A DNA stretch of 64,000 bases from Flavobacteriales bacterium (GCA_020635855.1 JACJYZ010000002.1:434001-498000); one strand, 5' to 3'. Positions 36,715 through 45,820 are shown, numbered from the stretch's first letter. The notes: generated by a model from the sequence alone, not told the origin. Numbers and translations: made by a program.

Positions 36715-36845
36715 AGGTAACAGCGTGTATGTGCAATAGCGGGTGAAGTGGTAAATCGAAGGTCTGTGCATTTAAGAAACTTTGTGCCAAACGGAAGAGT
36801 ATGTGCTTCTAATCCGCTACTGCACATACACGCAAACCGTTGGGC
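36715..36845 (+). repeat. attC site of cassette 2
   Basis: R'' AGGTAAC (36715-36721), R' GTTGGGC (36839-36845). Arms 36723-36742 and 36814-36833 pair in 19 of 20 positions, the exception being A opposite C. GCAGGTAAC is the complement of the cassette 2 start GTTACCTGC. The central region resembles those of attC9 and attC10. Confidence 0.9.
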
Positions 36846-36850
36846 ACAAT

Positions 36851-37489
36851 ATGAAGACAATCACAATTTTATTCACGCTCCTGACTTTACTTTCATGTGG
36901 TTCTAATCAAAAAAAGGAAAACAAAAGGAACAATGAATTTACGCATGAAACTATCAAGTCAGAAGATTTCGAAAGGTATATTCTCGTAAAAGGAGAAAAC
37001 CTTAAATCCGTAGAACAAAAATTGAAAGACTGGGGACAGCTTCCTGCACCAGGTAATGTTCATACGTACAAATTCGAAAAGGCCAAACTAGGTAACTGGA
37101 CTGTGATTAAGTTACCAAAAGACTTAATGACCGATCATTACAATTACCACAATATGGTTTACTGGTTTTTAGGATTTCCACCTGAAGACGATAACTACGC
37201 AGATAACTCAGTTGGACTTTCAATAAGTAAAGAAGATTCTAAGACATACGTACTATACAATGATTACCAACTTCGACAAAAGATGAATTTGGAAGATGAT
37301 ATGTTTGGAGTTTTTGAAAACAACCAGAAATTCATTCTGAGCATCCCATTTGACGAATTCGAAAACTCAAGTTCACAGAAAATTTACAGCTTTCAAAAAT
37401 TCCTGACAGATGAGGATATAGACATAAGTAAGATTAAAAATGAGAAGTTGTCCTTTACTGAATTTGACGTTGTATTTAATGAGAAATAA
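36851..37489 (+). CDS. Cassette 3: lipoprotein of unknown function (copy 1)
   Basis: 212 aa from ATG 36851, 11 nt after the cassette start. The signal MKTITILFTLLTLLSC has a lipobox with Cys16, followed by GSNQKKENKRN. The mature domain contains YKFEKAKLGNWTVIKLP and MVYWFLGFPPEDDNYAD. No known family was recognised. An identical copy lies at 51250-51888. The open frame continues further upstream, but that part lies in attC2 and is not coding. Confidence 0.75.
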   Translation: MKTITILFTLLTLLSCGSNQKKENKRNNEFTHETIKSEDFERYILVKGENLKSVEQKLKDWGQLPAPGNVHTYKFEKAKLGNWTVIKLPKDLMTDHYNYHNMVYWFLGFPPEDDNYADNSVGLSISKEDSKTYVLYNDYQLRQKMNLEDDMFGVFENNQKFILSIPFDEFENSSSQKIYSFQKFLTDEDIDISKIKNEKLSFTEFDVVFNEK

Positions 37490-37499
37490 AAAATACTGT

Positions 37500-37626
37500 G
37501 CCCAACAAAACCTAAAGCTAATGCGGCCATTTCGTCTTCGGCAGACAAAGACGCGGTTAACGATGACGATCTCGGTTCTTTAGGAATTTACGGAAAGCCG
37601 CACTAGCTTTAGCCAAACCGTTAGCC
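37500..37626 (+). repeat. attC site of cassette 3
   Basis: R'' GCCCAAC (37500-37506), R' GTTAGCC (37620-37626). Arms CTAAAGCTAATGCGGC and 37597-37612 pair in 15 of 16 positions, with one A opposite C. TGTGCCCAAC complements the cassette start GTTGGGCACA. The site is 127 bp and identical to attC7 up to the exchange point. Confidence 0.92.
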
Positions 37627-37645
37627 AACATAAAAACAACATATC

Positions 37646-39892
37646 ATGAAAAAACTTTGGATTTACTTCATATTGGTAGTTACGATTTCATTTGCCATTT
37701 TAGGATACTATGGAATTGAAATTTATAGACAAGCTCCCCCAATTCCCGAAAAAGTTGTTTCGACTGACGGAACAATACTTTTCACAAAACAAGACATTCA
37801 AGAAGGTCAACGAGTTTGGCAGTCAATAGGTGGCCAAGAGTTGGGAACAATTTGGGGTCATGGTGCTTATGTGGCACCAGACTGGAATGCCGATTGGATT
37901 CATAGAGAAGCCGTTTATATTCTTGACACATGGAGCAATCAAAATTTCAATAATGATTTCGAACAATTAAACGAAGAACAGAAAGCTGCTCTACAAGCAA
38001 GATTATCCAAGGAAATCAGAAAGAACACTTTTGATGAATCCATTGAAGTTCTTCATATCAGTGAAATTAGGCGAGATGCAATCAAGAATAATGTTGAATA
38101 TTACTCAAAGCTTTTCTCTGACGACAAGGAATTAGCTGTCTTGAGAGAAAAATATGCTATGAAAGAGAATACGCTTTCGGATAAGACGAAGCTCTACCAG
38201 TTAAATGCGTTTTTCTTTTGGACTTCCTGGGCATGCTCAACAGAAAGACCAGATGAAAGTATAACCTACACGAACAACTGGCCTCCTGAAAAACTTATTG
38301 AAAACAGGCCAACGGGCTCTTTAGTACTATGGACTGGGTTCAGTATAATTATGTTGTTGTTAGGTATAGGTGTTTTAGCGTTCTATCAGGCAAAAAATCG
38401 TGAAGAAGAAATTGACGAATCACATTTATCGTCAAAAGACCCATTGAAGGGATTGAATCCGACCCCTTCAATGAAATCAACTCTAAAATATTTTTGGACA
38501 GTCTCTCTTCTTATTCTTGTGCAGGTTATTTTGGGTGTCATTACTGCCCATTATGGTGTAGAGGGGCAAGGGTTTTACGGCATCCCTTTATCTGAAATAC
38601 TTCCATACACTGTAGTTCGTACATGGCATGTTCAAATCGCAATTTTTTGGATAGCTACTTCTTGGCTTGCGACAGGCTTATATATAGCACCAGCAGTTTC
38701 GGGTGTAGAACCCAAGTTTCAACGCTTAGGTGTCAATTTCCTTTTTATCTCGTTGTTGCTGATTGTAGTTGGTTCTTTAATTGGACAGTTGATGGGTGTG
38801 ATGCAGCATTTCAATTTAAACACAAATTTTTGGTTCGGGCATCAAGGGCTGGAATACGTTGATTTAGGGCGGTTTTGGCAAATTTATCTTTTCATAGGTT
38901 TATTGCTTTGGTTAGTCTTAATGCTACGTGCCCTTGCACCAGCATTAAAAAGAAAAACGGCAGACAGAAACCTCTTAATTCTATTTGTTATTTCTTCTAT
39001 CGCAATAGCCCTTTTCTATGGAGCGGGCTTAACATGGGGACAACATACTCATCTTTCTGTTATTGAATATTTCCGATGGTGGGTTGTACATCTTTGGGTG
39101 GAGGGCTTCTTTGAGGTTTTTGCAACAGTAGTAATTGCGTTTCTTTTCGTTAGAATGAAAATCATCAATATTGCAATTGCAACAAAAGCAACCATAGCTT
39201 CTGCCGCAATATTTTTAGCAGGTGGAATAATTGGAACTTTTCATCATCTCTACTTTACGGGTACCCCAACGGCTGTATTGGCTTTAGGTGCTACTTTTAG
39301 TGCATTGGAAGTCGTCCCATTGGTCTTTATGGGTTATGAGGGCTATCATAATTACAGAGTTAGCAAGGCAACTGAGTGGACTAAGAATTACAAGTGGCCC
39401 ATTTACTTTTTTATATCAGTGGCATTTTGGAATTTGCTTGGTGCGGGAATATTTGGATTTATGATTAATCCCCCAATTGCCCTATACTATATGCAGGGAC
39501 TAAACACCACTCCTGTTCATGGACATACCGCATTGTTTGGAGTTTATGGTATGTTGGGAATAGGATTGATGCTATTTGTACTTAAAGGTCTTTCAAAACA
39601 ACTTCCATGGAAAGAGCTAGTTATTAAGTTTTCATTTTGGTCTTTAAATATTGGCTTATTACTCATGGTTCTATTGAGTGTGCTACCAGTAGGACTTGCA
39701 CAGACTGTTGCAAGTGTTGATGAAGGGATGTGGTACGCAAGATCTGCAGAATTTAATCAGCAAGATTATATTCGTATGTTTAAATGGTTAAGATTTATTG
39801 GTGATACGATTTTTGCAGTTGGCTCTATTGCCTTGACGTATTTCGTTTTTGGTTTGAAATTCGGATGGTCGTTGAAGAAAAGTGAAAACTAA
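37646..39892 (+). CDS. norB: Cassette 4: quinol-dependent nitric oxide reductase (qNOR)
   Basis: 748 aa, a single-subunit NorB/NorZ-type enzyme. The N-terminal extension (QEGQRVWQSIGGQELGTIWG, AYVAPDWNADWIHREAVYIL) replaces NorC and lacks a heme c motif, as in quinol-using enzymes. Twelve or more membrane helices follow with TWHVQIAIFWIATSW, HLWVEGFFEVFATVVIAFLF and GTFHHLYFTGTP carrying heme and iron ligands. It reduces NO to nitrous oxide at the inner membrane. It starts 25 nt after the cassette boundary and fills the cassette alone. No NO-sensing site was recognised upstream. Confidence 0.93.
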   Translation: MKKLWIYFILVVTISFAILGYYGIEIYRQAPPIPEKVVSTDGTILFTKQDIQEGQRVWQSIGGQELGTIWGHGAYVAPDWNADWIHREAVYILDTWSNQNFNNDFEQLNEEQKAALQARLSKEIRKNTFDESIEVLHISEIRRDAIKNNVEYYSKLFSDDKELAVLREKYAMKENTLSDKTKLYQLNAFFFWTSWACSTERPDESITYTNNWPPEKLIENRPTGSLVLWTGFSIIMLLLGIGVLAFYQAKNREEEIDESHLSSKDPLKGLNPTPSMKSTLKYFWTVSLLILVQVILGVITAHYGVEGQGFYGIPLSEILPYTVVRTWHVQIAIFWIATSWLATGLYIAPAVSGVEPKFQRLGVNFLFISLLLIVVGSLIGQLMGVMQHFNLNTNFWFGHQGLEYVDLGRFWQIYLFIGLLLWLVLMLRALAPALKRKTADRNLLILFVISSIAIALFYGAGLTWGQHTHLSVIEYFRWWVVHLWVEGFFEVFATVVIAFLFVRMKIINIAIATKATIASAAIFLAGGIIGTFHHLYFTGTPTAVLALGATFSALEVVPLVFMGYEGYHNYRVSKATEWTKNYKWPIYFFISVAFWNLLGAGIFGFMINPPIALYYMQGLNTTPVHGHTALFGVYGMLGIGLMLFVLKGLSKQLPWKELVIKFSFWSLNIGLLLMVLLSVLPVGLAQTVASVDEGMWYARSAEFNQQDYIRMFKWLRFIGDTIFAVGSIALTYFVFGLKFGWSLKKSEN

Positions 39893-39896
39893 CGTT

Positions 39897-40027
39897 GGCT
39901 AACAAAGTGTATAGTTAATGGCGGTTTTGTACTGTACAATTAAGATTAAATCATTTGTCCAACATGGTGCTTAAACGAAAGTTTGGTACTTCGAAATTCG
40001 CCACTAACCATACACAAACCGTTGTAA
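39897..40027 (+). repeat. attC site of cassette 4
   Basis: R'' GGCTAAC (39897-39903), R' GTTGTAA (40021-40027). Arms GTGTATAGTTAATGGCG (39907-39923) and 39999-40015 pair in 15 of 17 positions; both exceptions, at positions 7 and 12, are A opposite C. TTGGCTAAC complements the cassette start GTTAGCCAA. It begins only 4 nt after the norB stop. Confidence 0.9.
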
Positions 40028-40193
40028 GCAAGCTTAAAGAACGACAGTACTCCGTAAAACAAGACATCTGAAAATCGAACTTTGACATTTTAACATAAAC
40101 TTACGGACTGACTTTAACGACAAACAGACCGCCCTGATTGTTTTAAAAATTTTCCCACCGCACATTTTAAAAAATATTTTTAGCCAGCCACAC

Positions 40194-40259
40194 ATTGGCA
40201 CATTTGGGGTTTGCCCCCTCACACAACCTGAAACACATACAAACCCCAAAAGAGCCAAT
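40194..40259 (+). repeat. ACA/AGA hairpin element H3 (start of cassette 5)
   Basis: Outer stem ATTGGC/GCCAAT, ACA (40200-40202) opposite AGA (40251-40253), perfect 11-bp inner stem TTTGGGGTTTG/CAAACCCCAAA. The upstream segment TTTTCCCACCGCA...AAAAA...TTTAGCCAG is shared with H1. The 355-nt leader 40028-40382 holds this element and a promoter/operator region, with no gene seen. Confidence 0.85.
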
Positions 40260-40348
40260 TACCCACCGCACCAGATGATTTTCGTCATATTTTAAGGTTT
40301 TCTCAAAAAAAACTTGCAAGTGTGAAAACAATTCATTTTTCTTTGCAG

Positions 40349-40362
40349 AGTGAATATTCACT
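40349..40362. promoter_or_regulatory. Palindromic operator candidate for the TetR repressor of cassette 5
   Basis: AGTGAATATTCACT is a perfect 14-nt palindrome, 20 nt before the first gene of the cassette. TTTCTTTG at 40338-40345 is a near -7 box with TTG at 40314-40316 (21 nt spacing). The palindrome would sit at the transcription start, a typical position for a TetR-type repressor such as that encoded at 42050. Confidence 0.55.
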
Positions 40363-40382
40363 TACTTTAAAATATCGACAAG

Positions 40383-40793
40383 ATGAACGGTAAAAATAAC
40401 ATAGCAATTGGCTTCCTGACAATGGGGCTTTTTATGGCTTACGGCTTTCTATTAATCTACCTGCGTGACTTCGCTCCGGGTAAAGAAGAATGGGTAAACT
40501 CATACAGTATCGGCAAGCATTTTGAAAGCAGACTGGCTCATGTTCACGGGAACTTGTTCGCCTTTCTAAACATCCTAATTGGCTATTTCCTTCTACATTT
40601 CAGAGACAAACTTCAAAACGTGAAAGCTATTTCTTGGTTGGCACTTACGGGTTTATTAATGCCAATAGGAATATTAACAGAAGTGTATTTTGGCTTACCT
40701 CCTGCTTTAGTATTGATTGGTGCAATTGCAATGACCGCATCTGTAATTTGGTTAGGAGTTGCGTTTTTAAAAATGAAATCTATCACTCAATAA
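40383..40793 (+). CDS. Cassette 5: small four-helix membrane protein of unknown function
   Basis: 136 aa with four hydrophobic segments. RLAHVHGNLFAFLNILIGYF in helix 2 holds two histidines in the membrane that could bind heme or metal; this is an inference from their position. It is the first gene of a long operon that continues through the Dps, TetR and efflux genes. No family was recognised. Confidence 0.65.
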   Translation: MNGKNNIAIGFLTMGLFMAYGFLLIYLRDFAPGKEEWVNSYSIGKHFESRLAHVHGNLFAFLNILIGYFLLHFRDKLQNVKAISWLALTGLLMPIGILTEVYFGLPPALVLIGAIAMTASVIWLGVAFLKMKSITQ

Positions 40794-40816
40794 TTAACAA
40801 ACTTAAAATACATAAA

Positions 40817-41299
40817 ATGAAAAATTTAAATTCAATTGGTTTGCACCAAGACAAAGCCGAAGAATTGGCAAATAAATTAAACGAGTTACTCGCAAACTAT
40901 TCAATTTTTTATCAAAACACAAGAGGCTTTCACTGGAACATTAAAGGTGAAAAGTTTTTTGAACTGCATTTGAAATTTGAAGAACTCTACAATGATTTGT
41001 TGCTAAAAATTGATGAAGTAGCAGAACGCATATTAACATTGGGACATACGCCCGAACATAGCTATTCTCAATACGCTAAAACATCAACCATAAAAGAAAG
41101 CCAGAAAATTTCTGATGGTTTGATTGCAGTTGAACAAATTCTTGAAGGATTTAAAACAACAATCGTTATGCAAAGAGAAATTCTGGCATTAGCTTCTGAT
41201 GCAAATGATGAAGGAACAAATGCTTTAATGAGCGATTACATTCGCTTTCAGGAAAAACAAGTATGGATGTATTCAACTTTTTTAACACAAAGTAAATAA
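40817..41299 (+). CDS. Cassette 5: Dps-family ferritin-like protein
   Basis: 160 aa from ATG 40817 (the open frame extends upstream but without a better start). NTRGFHWNIKGEKFFELHLK and FEELYNDLLLKIDEVAERIL carry the His, Asp and Glu of the inter-subunit ferroxidase site. Dps proteins store iron, use hydrogen peroxide and may protect DNA. The gene is 23 nt after the membrane protein gene and 1 nt before the next gene. Confidence 0.9.
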   Translation: MKNLNSIGLHQDKAEELANKLNELLANYSIFYQNTRGFHWNIKGEKFFELHLKFEELYNDLLLKIDEVAERILTLGHTPEHSYSQYAKTSTIKESQKISDGLIAVEQILEGFKTTIVMQREILALASDANDEGTNALMSDYIRFQEKQVWMYSTFLTQSK

Positions 41300-41300
41300 T

Positions 41301-42038
41301 ATGACAATGGAAACAAATAACAAAAACTTAGAAACCTTAATTAAGTTGAGACATTTATCAGAAGGTTTAAATTCCAATTGGGAAGCGTTAAACACGGCAA
41401 GAGTTAAAGTAGCTCATTTGCTTGATGAGGCAAACAACATTGTAAAAATGTTTGGAAGTGATTTAGGAAAAAGCAAATTTCAGGAAGATGTAAATTTAAT
41501 TGCTTCTTTGAAAGATAAAATTGAATCTCAATTAGCCTATTTTAAAAATAAGATTGAAAGCCAATCTAGTAGTGATAGTTTGGAGCTTTATAAAGATTTT
41601 CTGTCGAATACGGAATCCGTTTCTTCTATATTTACAAAAATTGGCAAATATCCTGATGACCACTTTTCAGGGATGAACAGTGCGGATTGGTTTGGAGTTT
41701 GGGCTGTTATTCAGTCTAATATCTATACTGTTCAGGGCATCGGTCATTCTGCATTTGTTCAACTACAGATGTTTGAAAATTTCAGTAAACAAGAGATTGA
41801 CGACCTTACAAAAGAGATTATAAAACACATTCCAAAATCTTACCATATTGAAGATGCTATTCAATACAAACAAGAGTATATGACAGCTTTAGCTCAAATG
41901 GAAGAAGAAGCGAATAAAAAAGATAATCTTTGGGATCGTTTTTTAAATTTATTAGCGGGAAATATCCCATTCAAGCAGACTCCACAGGAACGTGTAATGA
42001 TGATGCGATGGGTAAATGGTGAGAAAGGCGAACTTTAA
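41301..42038 (+). CDS. Cassette 5: unknown soluble protein
   Basis: 245 aa, mostly helical, no signal peptide. Notable sequences are MNSADWFGVWAVIQSNIYTV and the C-terminal FKQTPQERVMMMRWVNGEKG. It starts 1 nt after dps ends (ATG 41301 or 41307). No family was recognised. The location suggests a role with Dps or in the stress and efflux operon. Confidence 0.65.
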   Translation: MTMETNNKNLETLIKLRHLSEGLNSNWEALNTARVKVAHLLDEANNIVKMFGSDLGKSKFQEDVNLIASLKDKIESQLAYFKNKIESQSSSDSLELYKDFLSNTESVSSIFTKIGKYPDDHFSGMNSADWFGVWAVIQSNIYTVQGIGHSAFVQLQMFENFSKQEIDDLTKEIIKHIPKSYHIEDAIQYKQEYMTALAQMEEEANKKDNLWDRFLNLLAGNIPFKQTPQERVMMMRWVNGEKGEL

Positions 42039-42049
42039 AAAGCGAAAAA

Positions 42050-42643
42050 ATGACAACAGAAACAATTTCTGACAGACAACTTGAAATTATTGAAGCAGCA
42101 GGAAAAATATTGACTGCTTCGGGGATAAGTGGGCTAACAATTAAGAATTTGGCTAAGGAAATGAAATTTTCTGAAAGTGCCATTTACAGACACTTTACAA
42201 GCAAGGAAGAAATCATAATTGCCTTACTTGATTATCTTGCTCAAAGTATGGATGAACGCTATACAAACGCAATTTTAAGTGAACAATCGCCCGAAGAAAA
42301 ATTTACAACGCTATTTCAAAATCAATTTTCATTTTTTAAAAAGAACCCTCACTTTGTAGTGGCAGTTTTTTCAGACGGATTAATGGAAGAAAGCCAACGT
42401 ATCAACGAAACCATATCAAAAATAATGGCGGTAAAAATGAAACATTTGATGCCCATTATTTTGGAAGGACAGCAAAAAAACATTTTCACCAATTCCATTA
42501 CTTCTGAAGATTTAGTTCATATCGTGATGGGTACTTTTAGGCTTCAAATGTACAAATGGAGAGTTGCTAATTTCCAATATGACATTATTCGAAATGGAAA
42601 TGACTTGATACTATCACTTTTAACAATCATAAAAACAAAGTAA
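42050..42643 (+). CDS. Cassette 5: TetR/AcrR-family transcriptional regulator
   Basis: 197 aa. The N-terminal helix-turn-helix is ISGLTIKNLAKEMKFSESAI with YRHFTSKEEIIIALLDYL directly after, typical of TetR proteins. The rest would form the ligand-binding domain. It lies inside the operon with the RND pump genes downstream, so it probably controls the efflux genes and itself through the palindrome at 40349. Confidence 0.88.
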   Translation: MTTETISDRQLEIIEAAGKILTASGISGLTIKNLAKEMKFSESAIYRHFTSKEEIIIALLDYLAQSMDERYTNAILSEQSPEEKFTTLFQNQFSFFKKNPHFVVAVFSDGLMEESQRINETISKIMAVKMKHLMPIILEGQQKNIFTNSITSEDLVHIVMGTFRLQMYKWRVANFQYDIIRNGNDLILSLLTIIKTK

Positions 42644-42644
42644 A

Positions 42645-43106
42645 ATGAATAAATTAATCTTAGCATTTGCCGTTAGTAGCTTATTACTATACGGTTGTGG
42701 TAATGCTTCAAACGAGAAATCGAATAATCAAACAGAAGTTGCCGAACACAATGACCATCAGCACGATGATGAAAGTAAAGCCCTTAAACTCAATAGTGGT
42801 GTAAAATGGGTTGTGAATGAGGAAATGAAACCGTTTATCCTTGAAGCAGAAAGTATTTTAAATCAACACATTGAAAGCCAATCCCAAGATTATCAAGCTT
42901 TAGCTGCCCAACTTAAAGAAAAAAATAGTGGGCTAATAAAAAGTTGCACAATGAAAGGCGAAAGCCACGATGAATTGCATAAGTGGCTGCATCCGCATAT
43001 CGAATTAATAGAATCCCTGTCAAATGCCGAAACCGCAGAAGAAGCAAATAAAATTATTACCAATCTTCAGACATCATTTTCAACATACAATCAATATTTC
43101 CAATGA
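42645..43106 (+). CDS. Cassette 5: His-rich putative metal-binding lipoprotein
   Basis: 153 aa. The signal MNKLILAFAVSSLLLYGC has a lipobox with Cys18. The early mature part has EHNDHQHDDE and the second half CTMKGESHDELHKWLHPHIE, both suited to metal binding. It starts 1 nt after the TetR gene and overlaps the cupin gene by 4 nt. A periplasmic metal chaperone or sensor for the pump is a reasonable guess. Confidence 0.7.
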   Translation: MNKLILAFAVSSLLLYGCGNASNEKSNNQTEVAEHNDHQHDDESKALKLNSGVKWVVNEEMKPFILEAESILNQHIESQSQDYQALAAQLKEKNSGLIKSCTMKGESHDELHKWLHPHIELIESLSNAETAEEANKIITNLQTSFSTYNQYFQ

Positions 43107-43393
43107 AAAATTTGATAGGATTACACCAACAAGAAAAAGAAGTTTCAGCAGTAAACTTATTCAAAGGCGAACTTGGGACAGCTACCGCCATTCAACTTGT
43201 ACGAAATGGAACTTTGAAAGAACACATTACCAAAACACCTGCTCTTTTGCTATGCGTGAGTGGCTTCGTGACTTATGAAGATGAAAACGAACAGGAAATA
43301 CAACTTGAACAAGGAGATTATTTGAGCATCACACCCAATTTGAAACATTGGCTTTATGCCTCCGAAAAATCTCAACTCATATTATTGAAATAA
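43103..43393 (+). CDS. Cassette 5: small cupin-domain protein
   Basis: 96 aa, a single cupin barrel. TLKEHITKTPALLLCVSGFV and EQGDYLSITPNLKHWLYASE correspond to the two cupin motifs, with His residues at 59-60 type positions. The substrate is unknown. The start overlaps the upstream stop by 4 nt (ATGA), suggesting coupling. Confidence 0.75.
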   Translation: MKNLIGLHQQEKEVSAVNLFKGELGTATAIQLVRNGTLKEHITKTPALLLCVSGFVTYEDENEQEIQLEQGDYLSITPNLKHWLYASEKSQLILLK

Positions 43394-43406
43394 AAAAATT
43401 TGATCA

Positions 43407-44741
43407 ATGAAGTTAGTAAATGTTCACAAACTTTCTTTTATTCTATTATTGATAATAATAGGATTGCAATCTGCACAAGCACAAACTTGGTCGTTGCAAC
43501 AATGTATTGACACTGCTCAGGTTCATAATAAAAGCCTGCAAATGAGCCGAAACAAAATGGCTATTGGTGAGCAAAAAGCGAAAGAAGCGAAAGCTAATTT
43601 AATCCCAAAGGCAACTGTCAATGCCGATTACAAATATTTTACAAATCTGCCCTACCAACTTTTGCCTGTGAATGCTTTTAATCCTGCACTACCCGAAGGA
43701 GAATTCAGAGCAATGAAATTTGGCGTTCCTCACAACATCAACGCAAACTTGCAACTCTCAATGCCATTGTATAATCCACAAATTTCCGGAGCCATTCAAA
43801 CCACAAAAATCGCTTCGGAATTGACAGACTTGCAGTACCAAAAAACGGAAGAACAAATCTATTTTGAGATTTCAAATCTGTATTACAATGCCCAAATTCT
43901 GCATCATCAATTGGCTTTTATTGACAGCAATCTGATTAATGCAGAACGACTTCTAAAGAATATGCAATTGCTCAATGAACAATTGCTTGCCAAAGGAACA
44001 GATGTAAGCAAGGTAAAATTGCAAGTATCGCAATTAACTACCCAAAAAGAAACCATCAAAAGTAAATACGAGCAAGTTTTAAATGCTTTGAAATTTGCTG
44101 TGGGTATTTCTATCGAACAAAATCTGCAAATTGAAGCAAACATTCAATATCAAAACACAAATGAATACACTCCTGCATCCATTTTAGATATTCGTATCAT
44201 AAAAACTCAAAACCGATTATTGTCGAGTGAAATAAACACACTCAATAAATCAAGGTATTTGCCTTCGCTTAATCTTGTTGGAATGTATGGAACAACGGGC
44301 TTTGGCTATAACGGACAACCTGTTTCCTTTCTTGATTTTTATCCGATTGGTTTTGCAGGTATTCAATTGACCTATTCACTATTTAACGGAACAGTTACTC
44401 AACGAAAAATCAATCAGAAAACGCTTGAACTCCAAAATAATGAACTTCAATTTGGAATGCTTACCGAGCAAAACAATATGCAAGTTGAAAATGCAAAACT
44501 ACAAAGAGAAGTCGCTAAAAAAAACGTAGAAACCACAACTGAACAAATTCAATTAGCTCAAACAATCTATGAGCAAACCGTTCTTCAACAGAAACAAGGA
44601 ACGGCAAGCTTAACGGATGTTTTACTTGCAGACAACGCACTACACGAAGCACAGCAAACCTACCTGACTGCGGTAATCGATTACCTAAAAGCAGATCTAG
44701 AATTAAAAAAACTTACAGGAAACATTTCACTCAATAATTAA
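43407..44741 (+). CDS. Cassette 5: TolC-family outer membrane efflux protein
   Basis: 444 aa. Signal peptide to about residue 25 (LQSAQAQ), then WSLQQCIDTAQVHNKSLQMS, the usual TolC opening, and two repeats of long helices ending QGTASLTDVLLADNALHEAQ. It would form the outer membrane channel for the adaptor and pump encoded next. It is preceded by the cupin gene with a 13-nt gap. Confidence 0.9.
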   Translation: MKLVNVHKLSFILLLIIIGLQSAQAQTWSLQQCIDTAQVHNKSLQMSRNKMAIGEQKAKEAKANLIPKATVNADYKYFTNLPYQLLPVNAFNPALPEGEFRAMKFGVPHNINANLQLSMPLYNPQISGAIQTTKIASELTDLQYQKTEEQIYFEISNLYYNAQILHHQLAFIDSNLINAERLLKNMQLLNEQLLAKGTDVSKVKLQVSQLTTQKETIKSKYEQVLNALKFAVGISIEQNLQIEANIQYQNTNEYTPASILDIRIIKTQNRLLSSEINTLNKSRYLPSLNLVGMYGTTGFGYNGQPVSFLDFYPIGFAGIQLTYSLFNGTVTQRKINQKTLELQNNELQFGMLTEQNNMQVENAKLQREVAKKNVETTTEQIQLAQTIYEQTVLQQKQGTASLTDVLLADNALHEAQQTYLTAVIDYLKADLELKKLTGNISLNN

Positions 44742-44752
44742 AATCAGTCAAA

Positions 44753-45808
44753 ATGAATTGGAAAAAAATAATAGGTATTGTAGTCGCAGTAGTGATTGTT
44801 GCATTATTTGTTTTTAAGCTCAAAACAAACAAAAATATTGCGGAAGAAAGAGTCTATCAATACGATAAAGAACAAGCTATAAATGTTCAAGGAGATACAT
44901 TGCAACTTGAAGTTATAAATGCAGAATCTTCATATACAGGAACATTTCAACCAAATAAGGAAACCAAAATAAGTGCTGAACTACAAGGTAAAATCAATAC
45001 CATTTTAGTTGATGCTGGAAGCGTGGTAAGCAAAGGACAACCTTTAATTCTATTGGATAATTCATTGCTGAAATTGCAACTGCAAACTATTGAAGTGCAA
45101 ATAGAAGGATTGGAAGCAGATGTAAACCGCTATACCATTTTGGCTGAAGCAGATGCCATTCAAGGAGTTCAATTGGAAAAGGCGGAATTAGGTTTGAAAT
45201 CTGCAAAAGTTCAAAAAGCAACTTTGTTAGAGCAGATAAGCAAAACCACTATTAGAGCTCCTTTTAGCGGAGTGGTAACTGCTAAATTAAGTGAAGAAGG
45301 AGCTTTTGCTGCACCAGGCGTTCCATTGCTCCAAATAACGGACATTACCACTTTAAAATTCACCGTAAATGTTCCCGAAAAAGATTTAAGCCAGTTCAAA
45401 TTAAATCAAAGCTATTCTCTTTCGGCAGATGCCTATTCTGAAATTTTATTGACTGGAAAAACTACTATGATTGGTAGTAAAGCCAATATGGGCAGTAGTT
45501 TTCCTGTTCAGATTACGGTAAATAACACATCAGATTTGAAAATAAAATCTGGGATGTTTGGTAAAGTTTTACTCAAAAGCGAGACATCTGGAAATGGAAT
45601 TATCATACCGTCATCTGCCATAAAAGGCACAGAGAACCAACCCCAGGTTTATGTTGTGAAAAATGGCAAAGCCCTTTTGCAAGGCATCACTATTTCAAAA
45701 AAGATACAGAACAATGCAGTTGTTTCAAATGGATTAAATGAAGGTGATGTAATTGTAACAAATGGCTTAATCAATCTTTTTGATGGGGCGAATGTAACTG
45801 TTAAATAA
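44753..45808 (+). CDS. Cassette 5: RND efflux periplasmic adaptor (HlyD/MFP family)
   Basis: 351 aa with one N-terminal membrane anchor (about residues 5-22). The lipoyl halves GKINTILVDAGSVVSKGQPL and KTTIRAPFSGVVTAKLSEEG flank a helical hairpin, and the C-terminal domain ends SNGLNEGDVIVTNGLINLFD. It links the inner membrane pump to the TolC-like channel. It sits between those genes with 11-12-nt gaps. Confidence 0.92.
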   Translation: MNWKKIIGIVVAVVIVALFVFKLKTNKNIAEERVYQYDKEQAINVQGDTLQLEVINAESSYTGTFQPNKETKISAELQGKINTILVDAGSVVSKGQPLILLDNSLLKLQLQTIEVQIEGLEADVNRYTILAEADAIQGVQLEKAELGLKSAKVQKATLLEQISKTTIRAPFSGVVTAKLSEEGAFAAPGVPLLQITDITTLKFTVNVPEKDLSQFKLNQSYSLSADAYSEILLTGKTTMIGSKANMGSSFPVQITVNNTSDLKIKSGMFGKVLLKSETSGNGIIIPSSAIKGTENQPQVYVVKNGKALLQGITISKKIQNNAVVSNGLNEGDVIVTNGLINLFDGANVTVK

Positions 45809-45820
45809 AATCAGCGAAAA

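Noticed and set aside
36782..36850. Upstream extension of the cassette 3 lipoprotein
   Set aside because: These codons lie in attC2 and are absent from the identical copy at 51,250; the lipobox signal begins at the ATG 11 nt after the boundary.
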